Origin: G963677485 sp942492855
GTDB lineage: Bacteria > Armatimonadota > HRBIN16
Direction of reading: 5' to 3'
DNA length: 64,000 nucleotides
NCBI GenBank assembly: GCA_942492855.1
Contig: OW818647.1
Coordinates: 1,178,001 to 1,242,000, forward strand
Shown: positions 59,271 through 64,000 of the stretch, piece after piece
How the letters are laid out: every line of letters begins with the position of its first letter
Numbering within the stretch: position 1 is the stretch's first letter
Notes under the pieces: model-generated
Database searches by the model: none
Seen by the model: the letters and a program-made list of their open reading frames with translations, nothing else
What the model was told of the DNA's origin: nothing
Program-made: the position numbers and the translations under genes

Positions 59271-60826
59271 TGGTTGGTCAGCTCCTTCCGCAACGCGATT
59301 CCTTTATTTGTTAACCGATATTTCTGCAACCTACTGTTGGGTTTATCGGGAATGGTCATCTCAATATATCCCGCTTCCAGTGCAGGTGTTAGGTATAATT
59401 GCATAAAGTTTTCTCTGCTTTTCAACACCAGTTCATCTTGCAGTGCTTTACGGGTCATATCACCCTTACAGACCACTAACAGCTTAACGACTTGCTCTGT
59501 GACTTGCTCTGTGACTTGCTCTGTGACTTGCCCTGTGACTTGTCCTGTGACTTCACCTGTGACTTCACCTGTGACTTCACCCGTGACTTCACCTGCGACA
59601 TCACCTGTGACTTGTCTGGTCTCGCGGTAGATGGTCGTGGTGAAGCCGTCCGAGATGGAAAACCCAACATCCTGAAGGCCCGCCTCATGACACCTGCGTA
59701 TCATATCGCCGGTACCGGTGCCCATACGTTCAATATACTTGGCAAGGTAGAGCGGCTCAGCCAGCAGCGGATTGACCGGTACCGAGCCGTGAGGATGACG
59801 CAACATCTCTAGAGTTAAGGTCGGCGGAAGGGTTCCTGGGTTCCACACTTCGAGACGGTCGGAGAAGAGCATCACCTGTATGCTTCCGTTGCTTGTGTAG
59901 TCACGATGGGCCACTGCATTCACAATGGCCTCGACGACCACTTCCCGAGGGATCTCATACCATACAGGCGCCTGCGGTCCATCCTCGCGCGTTCCCACAC
60001 TGAGATTAATCTTGGACAACACGAAATCGACGGCCTGATCGACCATATCGAAAAGGGTGCCTTTGTATACGTGGTAAGACGGGATCGGCTTAGCAACTTG
60101 CGTTCCATGGAAATGGGCACATTTTACCTCAGAGGATATCAGGTATCGTTGAGGCATTTTGCCGAACAGAAGAACAGCGGCATTGGTCGGTCGATTCTTA
60201 TTTAGCAGGTTAAGATGCGCCAACAATTCCACCGGAGTCGCCTGTTCGGAAAGCGGGAAATTGCGGGCACGGCGGGCTTCGCGAAGAAACCAGACCATTC
60301 GTTGTTCATCCAAATCTTCTAAGGTAGCATTACGGCAAGTGGCCGCATCAAATGGACCGTTACGGATCAACTCAGCATCTTCGAGATATTGCACCAAGGC
60401 AGCATAAACGCACGAGATCAATTCCGCGGTCGTGGTAAATCTACGGCGAATCAGTACCGTTCCTGCCTGCTGTATCAGTGCCTGCATTTTGGGATGACGA
60501 GTGGCGTCTTCGGCTCCCTTTACGAACACCAGACGCGTTTTGTGTAGTTCGGTTGCCAGATCAAACTCGCGTTGTGTCGGGGACATGCCATCCTGGTCTT
60601 CATGACCATAGTCGTTGCCGAAGAGGCCAAGGTATATGTCGCATCTGCTGACTTCATCCATGTACATTTCGTCAGCTCGTCGATCGGCAGCAGCTATATC
60701 CTCGAACAAGAAAGACTCAAAGAAACGCCTTATCAGCGGGTCATCACGCAGATAGTTCCGCAGGGTAATCCGCTCCTGTGCAAACTCCTTCTGCACACTG
60801 CTGATAAATATCCGCACGGGCCTCAT
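59267..60826 (-). CDS. DUF4062 / GHKL-ATPase / winged-helix protein of a type I restriction operon
   Basis: A 519-residue protein with three parts. The N-terminal DUF4062 (IFISSVQKEFAQERITLRNY, residues 5-24) has a TIR-like fold. The middle ATP-binding HATPase_c_4 region has EAIVNAVAHRDYTSNGSIQV and RMGTGTGDMIRRC. The C-terminal winged helix is KALQDELVLKSRENFMQLYL. Between them lies a tetrapeptide EVTG/QVTE tract of about eleven units (12-base DNA repeat, about 59489-59616). Such proteins sit between hsdS and hsdR; here both flanks are only remnants, joined by ATGA overlaps at each end, yet this gene is intact. Start at 60826 by AAGGA and the ATGA overlap. Regulatory or accessory role inferred. 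Confidence 0.85.
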   Translation of the reverse strand: MRPVRIFISSVQKEFAQERITLRNYLRDDPLIRRFFESFLFEDIAAADRRADEMYMDEVSRCDIYLGLFGNDYGHEDQDGMSPTQREFDLATELHKTRLVFVKGAEDATRHPKMQALIQQAGTVLIRRRFTTTAELISCVYAALVQYLEDAELIRNGPFDAATCRNATLEDLDEQRMVWFLREARRARNFPLSEQATPVELLAHLNLLNKNRPTNAAVLLFGKMPQRYLISSEVKCAHFHGTQVAKPIPSYHVYKGTLFDMVDQAVDFVLSKINLSVGTREDGPQAPVWYEIPREVVVEAIVNAVAHRDYTSNGSIQVMLFSDRLEVWNPGTLPPTLTLEMLRHPHGSVPVNPLLAEPLYLAKYIERMGTGTGDMIRRCHEAGLQDVGFSISDGFTTTIYRETRQVTGDVAGEVTGEVTGEVTGEVTGQVTGQVTEQVTEQVTEQVVKLLVVCKGDMTRKALQDELVLKSRENFMQLYLTPALEAGYIEMTIPDKPNSRLQKYRLTNKGIALRKELTNQ

Positions 60827-60852
60827 ATTAAACGTATCCTTCCTGTCAGCAG
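60823..60852 (-). pseudogene. hsdS C-terminal remnant (about 9 codons)
   Basis: Upstream of the DUF4062 gene the minus strand reads LLTGRIRLI followed by TGA overlapping the ATG at 60826. This is the typical last line of an HsdS specificity subunit. No more of the gene remains: the text breaks at a TGA and a hairpin just upstream. Confidence 0.7.
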
Positions 60853-60858
60853 TCACGG

Positions 60859-60893
60859 CAGTTGTGTCACTTGACCCGCAAGTGACACAACTG
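60859..60893. terminator. Hairpin at the edge of the restriction scar
   Basis: Perfect 14-base stem cagttgtgtcactt / aagtgacacaactg with a seven-base loop. It lies 16 bases after the stop of the GH99-like gene (minus strand) and exactly where the hsdS remnant ends. Probably that gene's terminator, though no T run is seen. Confidence 0.6.
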
Positions 60894-60908
60894 TTTAGCA
60901 GTCTCCCG

Positions 60909-62876
60909 CTACTTCGCCCAGATGTACCGGTAAGCGAATCGCCGGTTGGGGGCGGTGTCGCCGTTGAGGCAGAGCGAGATGGGGTCGTTCAAGTCCGCCG
61001 GGTTGTCGGCCCACTTGAAGTCCAAGCTGGCAGAATCGCCCTTCAGACCCAGCAGCGCGCGAGGCACTGCGATCTCCATCTTGTCCCAGTCGGTGCGGTA
61101 GCTGAGCTCGGAGACCACCTGCCAGGGCTGGTCGCTGCCGGGAGCATATTTGCAGAGTGTCGTCTTCTTGTTGCTCAGAACCTGCTTGTTGATGATGTAG
61201 TCAAACCCATACCAGCCGGTGTCGGTGTTCTGGTCGGCATCAATCATCAGCAGCATCCAGTTGGAGTCGGTGTTGGGGGTCAACGGCTGAGAGGTCTGCG
61301 CATAGAAATACACGTTCTTCTCATCCATCGCCACTTTGCTGGTGGTGATGTCGTTACGGCCCGAATCGTTGGTGTAGTCAGGCTCTCCGTATCCCGGGTA
61401 GTTGCGGTGGAACACATCGCCAATCGTGTCACGATACTCCACGCGCACGGTGCTCCAGTCGTTGAAGCGACCATTGATACTCACAGGATGGATGCCGCGG
61501 TTGGTGGGGATGGGACGGATGCCCTTATACCTGCGGATGTTTTGCGCCATCTGCATGTAGTAGTTGTCGGTGTAGCCGCCCTTCATGGGCTGCACACAGC
61601 GGTTGAATTCGGGGTTATACTGGTCCACAAAGAAGTAGTCGCTCTTGCGGCGCATGAAATCACCGGTAGTGGGATACTTTCCGGCGGTCCACTCGTTCCA
61701 GTCGTTGATGTACATAAACTGCGGGTTGGCGGCTATCGCCTCATCCCATCGCTGCTGGAAGTAGATGCCGTAGTCCATCGGGTTCTTCACGGTCTTGCCC
61801 AGCCAGGGCACCAGTGCTCTTCCGGGCACATCGTACTCATTCAGTTCAGGCTCACCCGATTCGCGGCTCCAGGTTTTGCCCACCAAGCTCATTGGGTGCT
61901 GCGAGGGGGTGACGGCCGCCTCTTCCTTCTTACCCTTGTGCGTCGACACCAGGTCGTTGGGGTTCATGTTCGCCACCGCGGGGTCATTCATCTGGTAGCC
62001 GAAGCTCCAGTTATCCTCGGTGCCTACAAAGCGCTTGCCGGCCCACATGTGATATCCCCACCACATCGTGCGCGCGGTGAAGAAGTTTTTAATCTCATCT
62101 GGGTAGTCGGTGAGGAACTGCGTCGTATACTTGGGGTCGTTGTAGTGCGGATGATTTTTGTCGGTCTTAGCTTTCTCGTCATAGTAGAGGTTCGGGTTCT
62201 GGATGTTCGCTCCGTTGGCGTCTACTGAGGGAGTGCCGTTCCACAAAATCAGCGGTTTTCCCTGCCAGTCAAACCACAGGTCTTTGTACTTATTTTGTTT
62301 GTATATCTTGTCATACAGGTCTTGAACGACTGTTATGCAGGGGCCGTTGAACGCCCAGAAGCAGAACTTGGGCACTTTGTTGCCTTCGGCTTTCATTTTC
62401 TGCATCACGGGGAAGATCACTGCCCACTCATCCCAGTAGCGTACCGCGTTGGTGACGTCCATCACCAGCACATCCACGCCGGCGTCGGCCAGCATCGACA
62501 TATCTTTACGGATCACATACTCGTCTTTGCTCAGGAAGTATCCCATTTCGGGCTCGCCCCAGTGGTAACTGCCGTCTTTCCACAGCGGGTGCTTGCCATC
62601 GAGCCGTGCATTGGGGTCTTTGTTATAGATAGCAGCCACATCAGCGGTGTATGTGCGTTTTTGATGGTTACTATCGCTGTGCCAGGCGATGTAGAAGATG
62701 CCGACCACGCGGGTCTGGTCTTTCTTCACAGGGCCGACCTGCTGGAATGAAGGCATGGTGCGCCCCACAGCGTCGGTGGATACCCAGGTGTCCGAGAAGA
62801 TGTCGCGTTCTGCTGCCTGCATACCGCTTGAGGCCAGTAGTGCTCCCAGCAGTAAAGCCAAGATCGTTCGTCTCAT
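60909..62876 (-). CDS. Secreted GH99/GH71-like barrel protein with CBM9-like domain (paralogue 2)
   Basis: A 655-residue paralogue of the protein at 42581-44317. The signal peptide ends near GMQAA. The shared opening is DTWVSTDAVGRTM, followed by VVGIFYIAWHSD. The mid-barrel has DAGVDVLVMDVTN and the acidic site YINDWNEWTAGKYP. After about residue 480 comes a CBM9-like module (GRFNDWSTVRVEYRDTIGD ... LDFKWADNPADLND) and the end GDTAPNRRFAYRY. It is about 75 residues longer, mostly through an insert near 180-260. AGGAG precedes the ATG. Secreted glycan-active role inferred; exact family and substrate unknown. Confidence 0.78.
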   Translation of the reverse strand: MRRTILALLLGALLASSGMQAAERDIFSDTWVSTDAVGRTMPSFQQVGPVKKDQTRVVGIFYIAWHSDSNHQKRTYTADVAAIYNKDPNARLDGKHPLWKDGSYHWGEPEMGYFLSKDEYVIRKDMSMLADAGVDVLVMDVTNAVRYWDEWAVIFPVMQKMKAEGNKVPKFCFWAFNGPCITVVQDLYDKIYKQNKYKDLWFDWQGKPLILWNGTPSVDANGANIQNPNLYYDEKAKTDKNHPHYNDPKYTTQFLTDYPDEIKNFFTARTMWWGYHMWAGKRFVGTEDNWSFGYQMNDPAVANMNPNDLVSTHKGKKEEAAVTPSQHPMSLVGKTWSRESGEPELNEYDVPGRALVPWLGKTVKNPMDYGIYFQQRWDEAIAANPQFMYINDWNEWTAGKYPTTGDFMRRKSDYFFVDQYNPEFNRCVQPMKGGYTDNYYMQMAQNIRRYKGIRPIPTNRGIHPVSINGRFNDWSTVRVEYRDTIGDVFHRNYPGYGEPDYTNDSGRNDITTSKVAMDEKNVYFYAQTSQPLTPNTDSNWMLLMIDADQNTDTGWYGFDYIINKQVLSNKKTTLCKYAPGSDQPWQVVSELSYRTDWDKMEIAVPRALLGLKGDSASLDFKWADNPADLNDPISLCLNGDTAPNRRFAYRYIWAK

Positions 62877-62918
62877 GAAAAACTCCTATATGGCGAGTTA
62901 ATGTTTGGTAAAAAGCAG

Positions 62919-62971
62919 TTCAGCCGGTCATCATGGTCTGGCTTGACACCAGATCATCATCTCCGGCTGAA
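62919..62971 (-). terminator. Rho-independent terminator of the UROD-family gene
   Basis: On the minus strand ttcagccgg...ccggctgaa encloses a second stem (tggtctgg with ccagatca) and is followed by ctgcttttt. It lies 24 bases after the stop at 62995. Confidence 0.85.
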
Positions 62972-62994
62972 TCTATTTTAACCTATAGGACGGC

Positions 62995-64000
62995 TTACCC
63001 GCCGAGTTCAATGCACCGCTTGCGGTAGTGCAGATAGTTCTCCAGGGTGACTTCCTCGGGCACACCGTGGTCACAGGTGGGGATATATCCGCCACGAGCT
63101 CGCATGGTGGGGATGATCCGGTCGACCATGCGGTCGATGGCCTCAGGCCCTTTGGCCAGCTCACGTTTGTCGATACCGCCCAGAAGAGCGATATCCGGGT
63201 GCTGTTTGCCGATCTCCACCACATCGCAGTTGCTGGCCACCTCGAAGGGCGTCATCACATCCAGGCCGATGTGCTCTTTGTAGACCGGCAAGGCGGCCCG
63301 GGCATCACCATCGGTGTCGACCTGAATATACAGGTGGCGGCTCTTGTCAATCTGCCGATTACGAATGTTGCGGATCAACTGCTGGTAATAGGGCAGCAAG
63401 AACTCCTTCATGGTATCGGGGGAACAGAGCAGGCCGTGGTTGTAGCAGATATCCTCCGCCAGATAGAACACATCGATGGTGACATGCTGCTGATGCCGCG
63501 CGATGACTGCGTCAGCCAATTTGAGCCACTGCTGCATACACGCGTGAACCACCTCGGGCATGTCGTAGAAGGCGTATAATACCCCCTCAGGCCCGATCAG
63601 GCTGCGCAGATACATGTACCCACCCACGAGGTTCTGGAAGATCATCAATCCCTGGCCGGCACACGCTTTCGCGGTCGCCATCCGGTCATCGAAATCCACC
63701 CAGCGCGCCGGGTCATCGGGGTTCATGCGCCAGGCGCACAGCTCTTCCCAGGTGCGCATGTCCTTGACGGGGTGATCGACATACTCCGGCATGAAGCCAG
63801 AGCGTCGGCCCTTGAAGTAGAGCACATGGCGTCCGGCGAAGTCTTGAACCAGCTCGTATTCACCGCGGTCCTCAATCACCTTATCCTCAAAGCATGGCGA
63901 GAAACCGGCCTCGCACCAACCCAGCGAGCCCAGGCTATACTCCCCTGCCGGGTCAAAGCCGAACAGCTTGCCCAGGTCGGTGTTGCGGTCAAGTCCGTCT
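62995..64000 (-). CDS. Uroporphyrinogen decarboxylase-family protein (5' end outside window)
   Basis: Member of the UROD/MtaA superfamily (COG0407), in environmental heterotrophs usually a corrinoid methyltransferase or a protein of unknown function rather than a heme enzyme. The frame stays open to base 64000: before the GTG at 63879 it reads LFGFDPAGEYSLGSLGWCEA, so the start lies beyond the window. 334 residues are visible. Family features include ICYNHGLLCSPDTMKEFLLP, YIQVDTDGDARAALPVY, LDVMTPFEVASN, IALLGGIDKRELAKG and the terminal GGYIPTCDHGVPEEV with its Cys-Asp-His. The heme-type N-terminal Arg-rich motif is not visible. A terminator follows at 62919. Confidence 0.88.
   Translation of the reverse strand, partial: DGLDRNTDLGKLFGFDPAGEYSLGSLGWCEAGFSPCFEDKVIEDRGEYELVQDFAGRHVLYFKGRRSGFMPEYVDHPVKDMRTWEELCAWRMNPDDPARWVDFDDRMATAKACAGQGLMIFQNLVGGYMYLRSLIGPEGVLYAFYDMPEVVHACMQQWLKLADAVIARHQQHVTIDVFYLAEDICYNHGLLCSPDTMKEFLLPYYQQLIRNIRNRQIDKSRHLYIQVDTDGDARAALPVYKEHIGLDVMTPFEVASNCDVVEIGKQHPDIALLGGIDKRELAKGPEAIDRMVDRIIPTMRARGGYIPTCDHGVPEEVTLENYLHYRKRCIELGG

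Noticed and set aside
59489..59616. 12-base microsatellite as a phase-switch of the DUF4062 gene
   Set aside because: Unit length is a multiple of three, so copy changes cannot switch the frame; such EVTG tracts appear to be a common linker in this protein type.

Overview
This window is a moderately GC-rich bacterial chromosome segment, most likely from an uncultured Armatimonadota-type bacterium; a planctomycete or lentisphaeran relative is possible. The assignment is an inference. It rests on the DUF6785 permease at the left edge, the many secreted or unusual glycoside hydrolases, the uroporphyrinogen-decarboxylase-family and Gfo/Idh/MocA proteins, and the dense palindromic repeats between genes. 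No rRNA, tRNA, CRISPR array or transposase was found.

Layout, left to right. 1-5.1 kb: a truncated DUF6785 membrane protein and uvrA. 5.2-8.3 kb: palindromic repeats, a serine hydrolase gene with one in-frame TAA, a small zinc-ribbon/membrane gene and a second, headless copy of the hydrolase. 8.3-11.8 kb: housekeeping genes queC-queF (queuosine) and apgM-gpsA (glycolysis and phospholipid precursor). 12.3-16.5 kb: a glycyl radical enzyme with a twin-arginine signal peptide, then a polyol dehydrogenase-fructokinase pair. 16.6-22.7 kb: an AT-rich accessory island with a RloC/PrrC-like ATPase, an Abi_2 gene broken by a one-base frameshift, a DUF2513 gene and a DUF3800 gene with an in-frame TAA. 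22.9-36.5 kb: a carbohydrate block with a GH42-like enzyme, a beta-helix/WbsX fusion, GH116, an SGNH esterase and GH3. 36.7-40.8 kb: a zinc-ribbon protein and larE-larB-larC for the nickel-pincer cofactor. 41-54.2 kb: MFS transporter, secreted GH99-like protein, cysK, nucleoside hydrolase, SASA esterase, a 42-bp minisatellite protein, GH36 alpha-galactosidase and a secreted protein of unknown function. 54.5-58.5 kb: a Gfo/Idh-aldo/keto reductase fusion, and an epimerase-dehydrogenase pair. 58.6-60.9 kb: the remains of a type I restriction-modification operon. 60.9-64 kb: a second secreted GH99-like protein and a truncated UROD-family gene.

Read together, the genes suggest a heterotroph that strips complex, partly acetylated, galactose- and glucose/xylose-containing glycans outside the cell and processes the sugars through dehydrogenases, epimerases and a fructokinase. 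Two defence loci have decayed in place. Intergenic DNA carries several families of nested inverted repeats, some with compensatory base changes that point to a folded hairpin. The most unusual single gene is the apparently exported glycyl radical enzyme.
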